From Scolanthus callimorphus (lineage: Eukaryota; Cnidaria; Anthozoa; Actiniaria; Edwardsiidae): a stretch of DNA of 64,000 nt. The number at the start of each line of letters is the position of its first letter. Position 1 is the stretch's first letter. The stretch spans positions 2,418,001-2,482,000 of the forward strand of contig CM066915.1 of assembly GCA_033964015.1 (NCBI GenBank). The letters run 5' to 3'. Positions 9,303-21,414 of the stretch are shown piece by piece. The translations under genes were made by a program, and so were the position numbers. Under the pieces are notes generated by a model that was not told where the DNA came from, searched no databases, and worked only from the letters and a program-made list of their open reading frames with translations.

Positions 9303-12300
9303 ATGAAATCACGCCCTAGACCATGTGAAATCACACCCTAGACCATGTGAAATCACGACCTAGACCATGTGAAATCACACCCTAGACCGTGTGAAATCAC
9401 GTCCTAGACCATGTGAAATCACACACTAGACCATGTGAAATCACGGACTAGAGCATGTGAAATCACATCCTAGACCGTGTGAAATCACGTCCTAGACCAT
9501 GTGAAATCACACACTAGACCATGTGAAATCACGGCCTAGAGCATGTGAAATCACACCCTAGACCATGTGAAATCACGCCCTAGACCATGTGAAATCACAC
9601 ACTAGGCCATGTGAAATCACGGCCTAGAGCATGTGAAATTACGACCTAGACCATGTGAAATCACACCCTAGAGCATGTGAAATCACGCTTCCTAGACCAT
9701 GTGAAATCACACCCTAGACCATGTGAAATCACACACTAGGCCATGTGAAATCACAATCTAGAACATGTGAAATCACGTCCTAGACCATGTGAAATCACAC
9801 ACTAGACCATGTGAAATCACACACTAGACCATGTGAAATCACGCCTAGACCGTGTGAAATCACGTCCTAGACCATGTGAAATCACCCCCTAGACCGTGTG
9901 AAATCACACACTAGACCATGTGAAATCACACCCTAGACCATGTGAAATCACGTCCTAGACCATGTGAAATCACACCCTAGACCATGTGAAATCACACACT
10001 AGACCATGTGAAATCACCCCCTAGACCGTGTGAAATCACGTCCTAGACCATGTGAAATCACACCCTAGACCATGTGAAATCACGTCCTAGACCATGTGAA
10101 ATCACGCCCTAGACTGTGAAATCACACCCTAGACCATGTGAAATCACCCCCTAGACCGTGTGAAATCACGTCCTAGACCATGTGAAATCACCCCCTAGAC
10201 CATGTGAAATCACACCCTAGACCATGTGAAATCACGCCCTAGACAATGTGAAATCACGTCCTAGATCATGTGAAATCACACACTAGACAATGTGAAATCA
10301 CACACTAGACCATGTGAAATCACACCCTAGATCATGTGAAATCACCCCATAGACCATGTGAAATCACGTCCTAGACCATGTGAAATCACGTCCTAGACCA
10401 TGTGAAATCACGTCCTAGACCATGTGAAATCACACTAGACCATGTGAAATCACGCCTAGACCGTGTGAAATCACGTCCTAGACCATGTGAAATCACCCCC
10501 TAGACCATGTGAAATCACACACTAGACCATATGAAATCACACCCTAGATCATGTGAAATCACACCCTAGACCATGTGAAATCACGCCCTAGACAATGTGA
10601 AATCACGTCCTAGATCATGTGAAATCACACACTAGACAATGTGAAATCACAACCTAGACGTGAAATCACGCCCTAGACCATGTGAAATCACACACTAGAC
10701 CATGTGAAATCATGTCCTAGTCCACGTGAAATCACCCCCTAGACCATGTGAAATCACGTCCTAGACCATGTGAAATCACACCCTAGACCATGTGAAATCA
10801 CGTCCTAGACCATGTGAAATCACGTCCTAGACCATGTGAAATCACCCCCTAGACCATGTGAAATCACACACTAGACCATGTGAAATCACACCCTAGACCA
10901 TGTGAAATCACGTCCTAGACCATGTGAAATCACGTCCTAGACCATGTGAAATCACACACTAGACCATGTGAAATCACACACTAGACCATGTGAAATCACA
11001 CCCTAGATCATGTGAAATCACCTCATAGACCATGTGAAATCACGTCCTAGACCATGTGAAATCACGACCTAGACCATGTGAAATCACCCCCTAGACCATG
11101 TGAAATCACCCCCTAGACCATGTGAAATCACACACTAGACCATGTGAAATCACACCCTACATCATGTGAAATCACCTCATAGACCATGTGAGATCACGTC
11201 CTAGACCATGTGAAATCACGTCCTAGACCATGTGAAATCACGTCCTAGACCATGTGAAATCACACCCTAGACCATGTGAAATCACGCCCTAGACAATGTG
11301 AAATCACGTCCTGGATCATGTGAAATCACACACTAGACAATGTGAAATCACAACCTAGACGTGAAATCACGCCCTAGACCATGTGAAATCACACACTAGA
11401 CCATGTGAAATCATGTCCTAGACCACGTGAAATCACCCCCTAGACCATGTGAAATCACGTCCTAGACCATGTGAAATCACACCCTAGACCATGTGAAATC
11501 ACGTCCTAGACCATGTGAAATCACGTCCTAGACCATGTGAAATCACCCCCTAGACCATGTGAAATCACACACTAGACCATGTGAAATCACACCCTAGACC
11601 ATGTGAAATCACGTCCTAGACCATGTGAAATCACGTCCTAGACCATGTGAAATCACACACTAGACCATGTGAAATCACACACTAGACCATGTGAAATCAC
11701 ACCCTAGATCATGTGAAATCACCTCATAGACCATGTGAAATCACGTCCTAGACCATGTGAAATCACGACCTAGACCATGTGAAATCACCCCCTAGACCAT
11801 GTGAAATCACCCCCTAGACCATGTGAAATCACACACTAGACCATGTGAAATCACACCCTACATCATGTGAAACCACCTCATAGACCATGTGAGATCACGT
11901 CCTAGACCATGTGAAATCACGTCCTAGACCATGTGAAATCACGTCCTAGACCATGTGAAATCACACTAGACCATGTGAAATCACGTCCTAGACCATGTGA
12001 AATCACGCCTAGACCGTGTGAAATCACGTCCTAGACCATGGGAAATCACCCCCTAGACCATGTGAAATCACACACTAGACCATGTGATATCACACCCTAG
12101 ATCATGTGAAATCACGTCCTAGACCATGTGAAATCACCCCCTAGACCATGTGAAATCACACACTAGACCATGTGAAATCACACCCTAGATCACGTGAAAT
12201 CACGTCCTAGACCATGTGAAATCACGTCCTAGACGATGTGAAATCACGTCCTAGACCATGTGAAATCACGTCCTAGACCATGTGAAATCACCGCCCTAGA

Positions 12301-13262
12301 CCATGTGAAATCACGTCCTAGACCATGTGAAATCACGTCCTAGACCATGTGAATCACGTCCTAGACCATGTGAAATCACGTCCTAGACCATGTGAAATCA
12401 CGACCTAGACCATGTGAAATCACGTCCTAGACCATGTGAAATCACGTCCTGTGAAATGACGACCTAGACCATGTGAAATCACGTCCTAGACCATGTGAAA
12501 TCATGTCCTAGACCATGTGAAATCATGTCCTAGACCATGTGAAATCACGTCCTAGACCATGTGAAATCACGTCCTAGACCATGTGAAATCACGACCTAGA
12601 CCATGTGAAATCACCCCCTAGACCATGTGAAATCACACACTAGACCATGTGAAATCACACCCTAGATCATGTGAAATCACCTCATAGACCATGTAAAATC
12701 ACGTCCTAGACCATGTGAAATCACACTAGACCATGTGAAATCACGTCCTAGACCATTGCGAAATCACGCCTAGACCGTGTGAAATCACCTCCTAGACCAT
12801 GTGAAATCACACACTAGACCATGTGAAATCACACCCTAGATCATGTGAAATCACGTCCTAGACCATGTGAAATCACGTCCTAGACTATGTGAAATCACGT
12901 CCTAGACCATGTGAAATCACGTCCTAGACCATGTGAAATCACGCCCTAGACCATGTGAAATCACGTCCTAGACCGTGTGAAATCACGTCCTAGAGTGAAA
13001 TCACGTCCTAGACCATGTGAAATCACGACCTAGACCATGTGAAATCACGCCCTAGACCATGTGAAATCACGTCGTAGACCATGTGAAATCAGTCGTAGAC
13101 CATGTGAAATCACAAACTAGACCATGTGAAATCACACACTAGACCATGTGAAATCACCCCCTAGACCATGCGAAATCACAACCTAGACCATGTGAAATCA
13201 CACCCTAGACAATGTGAAATCACGACCAAGACCATGTGAAATCACAACGTAGACCATGTGAA
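9303..13262. repeat. 22-bp satellite, roughly 180 copies
   Basis: The unit is ctagaccatgtgaaatcac plus a variable 3-base joint (gtc, acc, aca, ccc, gcc). Most copies are 22 bp, with occasional shortened units such as cctagacgtgaaatc. A segment near 10560-11030 recurs near 11260-11730 at an offset of about 701 bp, including the same short units and rare variants, so a higher-order repeat has formed. The array ends about 240 bp before the start codon of the dioxygenase gene. No coding potential. Confidence 0.97.
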
Positions 13263-13504
13263 GTCCCCTCCCCCCTCCCCAGAAGCTAAATGGTCCACAA
13301 AAAGCTAAATGGAACAAAGCCCCACCCCTCCCCTCCTCCCCTAAAAAGTCAATGGTCAACCCCTTATAACAATCGCTACCCGTCATTCCATTTGATCCCC
13401 TGACTGAGTTTGGAGTTTGAGCTTGAAAATGTTTTCGGTCCCTGGTACAATATTACGGCTGTGCATTGGATAAATTCGTTCCGCAGGTGATTGCGTTGCT
13501 ACCC

Positions 13505-16500
13505 ATGTACTTAAAATCTGCCAGGGCCATGATAACTTTTCGTAGTACAACTTTTTGCAACGCTGCAAGGGTACTGCATGGAACCTCCGTGGCATCTCTG
13601 CATTATTATTCGACCGCAAAACACGGTAAACAAGCGGCTCTCAAACAGGAACATATCGACAAGGTATGTGTTGAACGATATTAACAGCCCCTAAAAGAAT
13701 AGATAGATCATAGATCCTTGAGTATGCGAGCTTGATGAACGCAGAGCGGTGTTAGAATAACCTTTACCAGCTGGTTACGTTACTGAATGAATGAGCTCTC
13801 GAGTATAGATAGTCTAATAATAGACCACGTGTTCGATGTATAAAATTCCAACTTGAATGCGAGGGTCAGGGAAATAACACAAAAGAAATAAATTATTCAT
13901 TTTTCGATGCTGATGCGGTTTCTTTTGATTTATTCCCCTGAGCCTCAGACTCAAGTAAGATTATTTTTAATGTGTGGTTCCAGAAAATATCCATTCCCCA
14001 CGGAAGGGTTTGGAAATTCCAGAGGGGTGGGGGTGGGGTGGGGAGTCACTTGTCAACATCCTTCTGTGGGGGGAGGGGGGAATATTATCTGGAACCACGC
14101 AATATATCAAAATTGGTCTATTGCCTCTGATCTCAAGGAGAGGGGAAAGCGAGCACTGTGATTCGATGCAAATAGGGTTAGCGATGGGTACCTTAAAATT
14201 TCGAAAGTCTCAGTAAAATATTGTAAATTTCGGAATCTCAGCGTTTTTTTCACACGTCTCGGAGTCTCGTTTTTCTCAGAATTGTGCCCGTCTCAGAGTC
14301 TCAGATTGTTTTTACCGTGGTCTTGGAGTCTCGGATTTTTATTATGTTATTCTGACTTGTAAGCACAGCACTATACAGTCAGATGCAGGGACGTCAACCC
14401 CAGGACTAAAAAAAAATTGAGACTGCCTTGAAATGGCAAAATTTTGTGCATTCTCCCAGGAGAAATACAGTAAATATATGGCAGTCGTCTTGAATTTTTC
14501 CCAGGAGACAAAGCGAAAAGGCTCAGACTCAGACTTTGAAATTTGTCAAAAGACTCAGGCTCAGATTCTGAAACGTGGGTCTCGGCAAGTCTCGGATTTA
14601 CCCATCACTACCCCTCCAAATGGGCTGGGAAAGACTGTCATGCCTGATAATTCTCATACTTTCCTGTTGTTTTATAGTAAGTGTCACAGCAAAGGCAATT
14701 AGGCATTTTGAGAAGTTTGCATATCTTAGTAAAAGTTCTCCAAAGGAATTCTTCATTGTTGCTTAGCAACCAGTTTAGCCTGTTTCGCTCAAGTGACATA
14801 ACAGCATTATGTCATAAAAGTGTGGAAAAATAACAGAAATGCTCAGGATTGTTAACTCATCATTGCTTTATTTCTACAGTTTCATTAGTAACAGCTGCTG
14901 TTGTAACCCTCTTACTATTTATTGAATGCACATGTTGAATGGGGTGTCGATTGAATGTCAATCATATTTTCAAGGCCAATTGATAGCGCTGTGCACAGAT
15001 TCTAAAAAAGATCACAAGCCTCAGACAAACAACCCTCTGATATCCCATTAAGAAGGATCACACTTGAAATACATACAATTAAGTACATACAAGCTCTGCT
15101 ATAATGAGTGGAATACTGTGTATTGCTTGTCTGGGTTATTAATGAGTGTAACGTCATCTGTGCGCAGTGTAATTAGGGGTCAATCCATGATGGCCATTCC
15201 ATAATTATGTTGAACAAATTAATCTTAGTGACACCAGTTTTCTTAACTGCAATATGTTTTCATCTTTTTAGTACAAAGAAGATGGATATCTTGTAGTTGA
15301 AGATGTATTTGAAATGTCGAAAATTAAAGAGATGAGACGAATATTAGACAACTGTGTAGAGAGGTGAGATGGGAGTGAGGCAATTATTTATCTGTGATAT
15401 TAAACTGTGGAAAATAGTAATAGAATTCTAATAGTGTTGAGATTTGATAGATGGTGGGTGTCTAAGAGTCTTGGATCCTCATTGTGTGGTTCCAGCAAAT
15501 ATCCATCCCCCAACGGAAGGGTGTAGAAAAGTGACCTAGATGGTTCCAGATAGTGACCCCCACCCCACCCTTCTGAATTTCCAAAGGAAAATTGTACTTT
15601 TATTATTGGTATATACAATCCTTTTCACATCCAACTTCGGTTAGGTGGGATCCATGCTGAGGACTCTCCTTAGAATAATATGAGGATGACCATTCTATCC
15701 CTTAGGGTATTATTCACTCAAGGGCCTCAGGTGTCTCAGGAGTCGTCTGCTATCGATCCCTTTAGGGTGTCTTGTGCTTAGGCACGTCCATGAATTTCAG
15801 AAAGGGGGCCGTGGGGGAGGGGATAGTGGAAATATGGGACAAAAGTTTACAATTTTCCTTCAGGGAATACTGTAAATGCATGGAAAAGTCTCCTGAAGAA
15901 AGGGGACTGCTGCACCTTCCCACAATGCACGTTGTTGCCACTGCCACTATTTTTGATACCATCAAAAATTGAAAAAAGGTTTATTTTTGTTAGTTTAGGG
16001 CATTTTACTGTACAAAACACTAGAAAAACTCTTAAATCTTAAGTCCTGTCATCTACCATTCTCGCACCCAGAGATATCCCTAGATCGTCAGTGCTTGCAG
16101 GGGAGGCTCTGGGGACATCCATTTCAGGGCCGTCGCTGATTGGCTGATTTTTAATGTTTTGGGCATGCGTAGAAAGTTGTTTCTCTCAACGGCTCTGAAT
16201 TAAATCTCGCGCATGCGTCAGTGGCTGTCACCAGAGCCTCCCCCACAAGGAGACGAGCTGAGGAGCTCTGGGTAAGAGTCATCTACAGGATTATTTGATA
16301 CAAATTAATTTGGCTAAACCCAAATCGTATCTCGTAGGGGTAAATTGGCCACACACTGTTTAAGTTGCTCCTGTGGGTTTATCAGAAAAATTTGTTTTTG
16401 GGTTAATTACGTTCAGGATTCCATGGAAATGATGCCATTCATGTTTCGTTTGTTCTTTGCTGTCAGGAGTAAGTCGATGGACACATCTGACCATCACTTC

Positions 16501-19500
16501 AGACTAGACCCAAGCCACTCGGCAACACAACCGTTACTCCAGCGAATCGCTGCACCTTCTGCTCTCTTTCGAGTGTTCAAGAACATCTTCTACCATGAGA
16601 AGCTTCTTGATGTTGTAGCACAGCTTGTGAGTATAGAAATATTGTTTACCCATGAAAATATTGTTTACCCTTGAAAAAACCCCGAGACCTCAAGGTGGGA
16701 TTCTTTGTAGGACTGTGAGATCTCAACCCAGGGGGTACTTCAGAGTTGTTGTGCCGGAGAGGCTATATACCGGCGGGTATACAATCTAATTTTTGAGAAA
16801 ATGCTTGGACTGGTATTGAGCTCTCCAGAAATCTCACACCCCTCCCCTTTCAATTTTGAGAGGAATTGTGATTTTTACATGCTAATGTATCAGTCGCAAA
16901 AGCGATCAGAGTTTTCCACTTTACGACAAACAATATCAGCTATTTGCAAAACATCGATTAGATTTGCAAATATTCCTCAACGTTTTCCCTCGATTGTGCA
17001 AATAAAACCTCTCTTGTTGCGACTAAAACTTTACCAAACAAGTCGCAAAATTGCAACCTTTAATATTTGTTAATTTCGAGCCCTGATTGATGATAATGAG
17101 CCGTCAACTATGCTTTCAGTTTTTCTTGCATTCCAATGGGCTGACAAAACAAGGTCCCATAAGCCTCAACCAATAGAAACACGTAGATTTAAAGGGAGCC
17201 TGCCACGCAACTGCGCAGCTGTTCTGCGCATCTCTCAAATCAAAGAAGTGTATCGTCCCGCGTAACGATGGCCAGCGAAGGCTAAAAACCTCGAAAACAA
17301 ACCATATATAATCTCGCTACTTCTCAATTCATCCGACCATGCTTTCTAGTTTTACATATTCTTTTATCTGATAGGATGGTCTTATTAGTTTTGCTGATAA
17401 TTCAGTGCTCGTTCCAGAACATGCGCGTATCTTGACAGGCTCGCTTTAAATCTGATTTACCCTCAACTGTCATCTGAATTCCGCTCTATCAACACTGTGA
17501 TTCTGTCTTAGATCGGCCCGTCAATACGATATGTTCAGCAAGACAAGCTAAACATGAAACCACCAAGAGGGGCTGGAATCCCGATCAAGTTCCACCAAGA
17601 CTGGGCGTTCTTCCCTTATACTAATGAAGATGTGGTCACAGTCTGTTTGAGTATTGATGATTCTACACGAGAGAATGGTAAGATGCATTGCTCATATGCA
17701 TTAAGGCCCATTCACACGCTGCGATTTGTCGGGCCGGTTGTCGGACGGTGCATTCACACGCTGCGATTTGTCGGGCCTCTGCTTTGATCTGCGAAGTGAA
17801 AAATCGGGCCCGACAATAAAAATCTGTTGAATCGCATCAGATTTTTAGACCCCGTCCACACTACTCCACTACGCCCCATATTTTTGGGGCGGGGTGCTCG
17901 TCGGGAACTTTCGATTTTACCCCTAAAAGGTACCAAACATGGCGTCGCTTAGTTGATTTTGACCCCTAAAAGGTGTGACGTTTTTTCCCTCGTAATTTTC
18001 TCTCGTGTTTTTTACGAGGGAAAATACGTCTGAAATTCAGGCTACCAACAAGTGTGATTTGCTAGAACAGATCTCTAGCAGGTACCGGCTATCTGGTAAA
18101 AATTAAAAACGTTTTCGAATTTTACCCCCTAAAAGGTACCAGAAGCCTGATTTTAAACCCTAAAAGGTACGACGAGCACCCCCCCCCCCCCGGGGGGGGG
18201 GGGGGGCGGATAGTGAAAACATGGGACGAAAATTTTCAAATTTCCCCCAGCAAATACAGTAAATGAATGGGGAAATCTCCCGAGAAAAAAAAAATTGTAC
18301 CTGGAACTCCTGTTTATACGGGGCTGCAGGGTTATCATAAAACAGGCACGCCGAGAATGCGGGAACACACCATTCTACAGTTTCCTAACCATTCAACTCT
18401 ATCAACTGTGCTTTAGGTTATGAATTTCTGGGTCTGGTTAATGCTTTACAAATGTGCATTCTTGCTCGTCTCAAGTGTCTTCCTGACTCCCTTGCCTGCA
18501 GGTTGTTTACAAGTGCTACCCGGCTCACACAAGGGACCAGTCTTGTCTCATTTTCACGAAAACAAATTCGTAGGCGCGATTACAGATGAGAGGTTAGTTT
18601 TTCATTGGACTTAACTTTCCCATGTTGCAAACTGGTGGTCAATATACCTTTTTTTCCAAAATGCCGACCGCGAACGTAAGGGCAAGGATATCAAACTCGT
18701 ACTTTTCCCTTACCTGGAACGCAAGTGCAGACGCAAGCGCAAGAAAATCGAGACGTTGCGTTCCCTTGCGCCCGGCTTGCGTCTAGTGTGAATTAAGGGA
18801 GCCCAAGCAAACTAATTAATGTTGATTTTAGGCTTGCGCTTGCGTCGCTGTTATTTAAGCTTGCGTCCTGCGCTTGTTTCGCGTGTGAACCAGCGCTTAA
18901 AATCAAACTTAAGGCAGGTTCTCGCTGTCACGCAAGCGCAAGGCAAGCGTGAATCGCAGCGACGCAAGCGCAAGTTCAAGCCTTAAATCAACATTCAGTA
19001 GTTTGCTGCGCTTGCGTTCACTTGATTCACACTAGACGCAAGCACAAGGGAACGCAACGTCTCGATTTTCTTGCGCTCGCGTCTGCGCTCAAGAATAGAA
19101 TAGAATTAGAATATAATTTTATTGTGAAAAACACTTAGCTAAGAGCTACTTTTCAGGTTATCACAAAATAAAAAGGAAAAGAAAGACAAAATTAATTAAT
19201 TAAAAGAACTATTGGAATATACGCTATATAGACAGAGTGGTTTTCACATGACTGTAGTGAAACCAATCGCAAAGTAATTACACCAATTCTGCACAAAACC
19301 TATAGGAGTAATTACAAAGTAATTGCGAATTACTCACGACAGTCATCTGAAATCCGCTCTATGTACAATTAAAATTCACTAATTTAAAAAATTCTGACTA
19401 ATTATTTACACGTAGATATAAAATGATAAAATATGTACATGTACAATGGTTTCAAAATTTCATTTTGCGGCCCCTATTCACAAATGCTTTGGTACCAGCG

Positions 19501-20027
19501 CTAGCTGTAATGTCCTCGGGTAAGTTGTTCCAATTCTTCGCAGCATAATAACGAAATGTATGAGTTTGATATCCTTGCGTCCGCGCTTGCGTTCGTGTAG
19601 ACCTTCGTGTAGACCAGGCCTTAGCCAGCGCTTGATCCATAATCCTTTGCTCTTTAGACTAGACGCCAGTTCTGCGGTCCATCTCGAAGTACCTGCCGGC
19701 GGAGTTAGCATTCATCACGTGCGCGCGATCCATGGTTCCGGCACCAACAACTCGGACGGATACAGGCGACTTCTTTGCTTCAACTACACGGCGGCTGACG
19801 CCTGGCCTCTGATAGGGGTGGGACACACGGAGTTTAAAAACCACGGGCGGGTTGATTGGGACTTGTACAAGTCAACAGTGGTTCGTGGCGAGGCGAGTTA
19901 CTACCCTCGCATGGAAGCGATCCCTGTCGCATTGCCGGTGCCTTTTGTGGAGGAGTTGGAGAGTGACATTGTGGGATATGGAAAGCAAATACGGAATGTG
20001 ACGTCATCTGCTAGTGATCCAGTCTAG
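13505..20027 (+). CDS. Phytanoyl-CoA dioxygenase (PhyH) family protein, six exons
   Basis: Exons: 13505-13663, 15272-15363, 16467-16626, 17512-17677, 18502-18592, 19658-20027. All have GT-AG borders and compatible phases, and join to 345 residues. The family comprises Fe(II)/2-oxoglutarate hydroxylases. The iron ligands are visible: H165 and D167 (FHQDW) and H248 (AIHGSG). R259 in GYRRLL matches the 2-oxoglutarate-binding Arg. Exon 2 (YKEDGYLVVEDVF) is the usual start of the fold. The first ~40 residues are Arg/Ser/Ala-rich with few acids, suggesting a mitochondrial presequence; no C-terminal SKL-type peroxisome signal is seen. A second in-frame ATG is at 13529. Substrate is not deducible. 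Introns hold several inserted elements. Confidence 0.93.
13971..14102. mobile_element. Inverted-repeat element, family 'TGTGTGGTTCCAGAAAATAT'
   Basis: Left end tgtgtggttccagaaaatat and right end attatctggaaccacgcaat are near complements. The interior is G-rich (ggggtgggggtgggg, ggggggagggggg). Relatives lie at 15480-15560, 29383-29725, 29985-30090 and 59331-59462. In intron 1 of the dioxygenase gene. Confidence 0.75.
14176..14612. mobile_element. Word-iterated foldback element (gtctcgga / ctcagac)
   Basis: The left edge gcgatgggtacc and right edge tacccatcac are complementary. The left half repeats agtctc-type words (gtctcggagtctcg, gtctcagagtctcag) and the right half gactcagactttg and ggtctcggcaagtctcgg. 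A separate repeat at about 14388-14520 (gacgtcaaccccaggac to caggagacaaag) interrupts it and recurs at 30148-30320 in the next gene's intron. Confidence 0.6.
15480..15560. mobile_element. Partial 'TGTGTGGTTCCAG' element
   Basis: Starts tgtgtggttccagcaaatat and continues ccatcccccaacggaagggt like the other copies. The right end is only a rough match (gatggttccagatag). In intron 2 of the dioxygenase gene. Confidence 0.6.
16055..16283. mobile_element. Inverted-repeat element, family 'CATTCTCGTACCCAGAGCTC'
   Basis: Left arm cattctcgcacccagag, then ggggaggctctggggacatc. Right arm ccagagcctcccccacaagg, then gaggagctctgggtaagag. The centre carries ctgattggctgatttt and tctcgcgcatgcgtcagtgg. Related copies: 21490-21704, 22150-22225, 34197-34326, 35831-36480 and 45704-45917. 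In intron 2 of the dioxygenase gene. Confidence 0.8.
17463..17489. mobile_element. Right-end fragment of the TA-flanked family
   Basis: The stretch aactgtcatctgaattccgc, then tcta, matches the right terminus of the TA-flanked element family. No left end is seen. It sits 23 bp before exon 4 of the dioxygenase gene and so forms part of the sequence near that splice acceptor. Confidence 0.55.
17702..17840. mobile_element. Fragment with ttcacacgctgcgatttgtc words
   Basis: Begins taaggcccattcacacgctg. The 20-mer ttcacacgctgcgatttgtc occurs twice (near 17711 and 17755), and cgggcccgacaa follows in inverted sense. The edge is like those of the other word-iterated elements. In intron 4 of the dioxygenase gene. 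Confidence 0.5.
17870..18206. mobile_element. Inverted-repeat element with ggggtgctcgtcg ends, copy 1
   Basis: Left tttggggcggggtgctcgtc pairs with gacgagcaccccc on the right. The interior has repeated cccctaaaaggtac words. The right end runs into a C-then-G homopolymer (about 18179-18206). A nearly full second copy is at 28297-28672. In intron 4 of the dioxygenase gene. Confidence 0.8.
19092..19558 (-). mobile_element. 3' end of a non-LTR retrotransposon (CR1/L2-like), inserted
   Basis: Minus-strand translation near 19558-19455 gives FRYYAAKNWNNLPEDI, the typical end of non-LTR ORF2 (F-R-x-x-A-x-x-W-N-x-L-P). A noncoding 3' region follows, ending at about 19092 in a ttctattctattctt tail. 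It is a 5'-truncated copy and itself carries a TA-flanked element at 19235-19359. Confidence 0.75.
19235..19359. mobile_element. TA-flanked inverted-repeat element
   Basis: Left gagtggttttcacatgactg and right cagtcatctgaaatccgctc are near complements. The interior carries gcaaagtaattac and gtaattacaaagtaattgc. Right flank TA. Nested within the retrotransposon fragment. Confidence 0.8.
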
Positions 20028-20175
20028 ATTGGTTAGCACCCGCTCACATCATAGTCTACTAATTATGCTCACATTGACCAAAAGGACCATAGATATATTG
20101 TGATACCTCTCGTTCTATTGTTTCACAAACAATAGAATGTCCTTTTGGTCAATGTGAGCGAGTGCTAACAGTCTA
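20021..20175. mobile_element. Foldback element at the dioxygenase 3' end
   Basis: Arms ggttagcacccgctcacat and atgtgagcgagtgctaac pair. A second internal pair is ttgaccaaaaggacc / gtccttttggtcaa around the loop cgttctattgtttcacaaac. It abuts or overlaps the stop codon at 20025, so the 3' UTR is element-derived. Confidence 0.75.
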
Positions 20176-20212
20176 GATATTGGGCATTCTTCGTTTGCAC
20201 CTGACGTCCCTA

Positions 20213-20625
20213 AAGCCAGGGAAATACGAGGCACAAAATCCCTCAACTTGTCGCGCAACATTGTTGCGTTGCAAGTTGATGATCGATGTTGCGCGTTTTT
20301 CATCTCGCGCCACAACTTGTCGCGCAACAAAAACATTTGTTTCAGGTTGTGAAAACTTCTGGCAAATTCTGGCTTTGTTGCTCGTTTTTCATGAAACACA
20401 CAACTTGTCGCGCAACATTTTGCCTACGATTCAAGTTGGTTGGTCAATAGAAATGAAGTACTAAGGGGCCAAATTCGCCTTGGTCTCGCATGTGTGATCA
20501 TCAAAACAAAATGTGGCGCGACAAGTTGTGAATTTGATGAAAAACGAGCAACAAACATTAGACTTGCAACGCAGCAATGTTGCGCGACAAGTTGAGAGAT
20601 TTTGTGCCTCATATTTCCCCGGCTT
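20213..20625. mobile_element. Word-iterated foldback element (ttgtcgcgcaac)
   Basis: The outer arms (agccagggaaatacgaggca on the left, pairing with tgcctcatatttccccggct on the right) extend about 60 bp. The flanks are TAA on both sides, as in PIF/Harbinger elements. The word acttgtcgcgcaac recurs forward in the left part and as gttgcgcgacaagt in the right, with gttgcgttgcaag variants. Confidence 0.8.
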
Positions 20626-20629
20626 AATA

Positions 20630-21028
20630 CGTTCTGTTGGATGGTTTACAAAAGATATGTACTCAGCGTCCATTCTGGACTCATGCGTTTCGTGCATTGT
20701 CTATTGATTTTCTAGAGATTGGTCGAAAATCGTCTGAATTTGTCCGTCTATGACGATAGTATTCGAAAATTCGTTTGTAAAACGATCAACATTTTCCCTG
20801 CAATGAGGAACAGAAATGTTTTTCGCGAACGGAAAAAAACGTCCCGAAACTTGAACCAGAAACATATACCAATTGACAAAATTTGGGTCAGACTTCGGGT
20901 AGAGGAAAACAAAGAAGGCACTGGAATTCTATAGTGTCCATTCAATTCTTAGTTGATCTCTTTGTGTGGCTATTGAAATCGGAATTGGAGCCCAAAATGT
21001 TCCCAGCCAGCAAGGGAACCGGCTGTGG
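20630..21028. other. Gene-free spacer between dioxygenase gene and repeats
   Basis: No splice-bounded exon, known domain, RNA gene or clear inverted repeat was recognised. Confidence 0.4.
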
Positions 21029-21140
21029 ATATTTTGTGGAACAGATATTTTGTGGAACAGATATTTTGTGGAACAGACATTTTGTGGAACATATTTTTTG
21101 TGGGAGAGATATTTTGCGGAACAGATATTGTGCTGAACAG
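21029..21140. repeat. 16-bp tandem repeat, about 7 copies
   Basis: Units of gatattttgtggaaca, the first three nearly exact and the rest diverging (gacattttgtggaaca, gatattttgcggaaca). Frames across it are not coding. Confidence 0.9.
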
Positions 21141-21414
21141 ATTTGTATGTGCTCCTGAAGTTATAATTATAGGTAGATAACATGCTAGTAATTATTTACT
21201 TAGCTTCTCCAAACACAGACTTTATAAGAAGCCATTATAATCAAGGTGTTCAGAGTAATTTGCAGAATCTCGAGGCTGACCAATTTCTTCCTTGAACTAA
21301 GTCTTCTTGTCCCTTCCCCTTAAGATCGAAAGAATTTTTTATTTAAATTTAATGAAATAAAAATAATTAAATACTTAAAAGTACATAACTAAATACTTAA
21401 AGTAATTAAAAGTA

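Larger units (their letters stand above)
18640..19625. mobile_element. Word-iterated foldback element (gcaagcgc), interrupted
   Basis: Dense gcaagcgc / gcgcttgc words in both orientations across 18660-19090 and 19575-19625. The right edge reads, on the minus strand, taaggcctggtctacacgaa. A sister element is at 53329-53793. A retrotransposon tail (19092-19558) is inserted. The right edge lies about 33 bp before exon 6 of the dioxygenase gene. The left limit is approximate. Confidence 0.65.

Noticed and set aside
9303..13262. Regular repeat array resembling a CRISPR
   Set aside because: The unit is 22 bp with only 3 variable bases, no spacers of normal length and no cas genes; it is a eukaryotic satellite.
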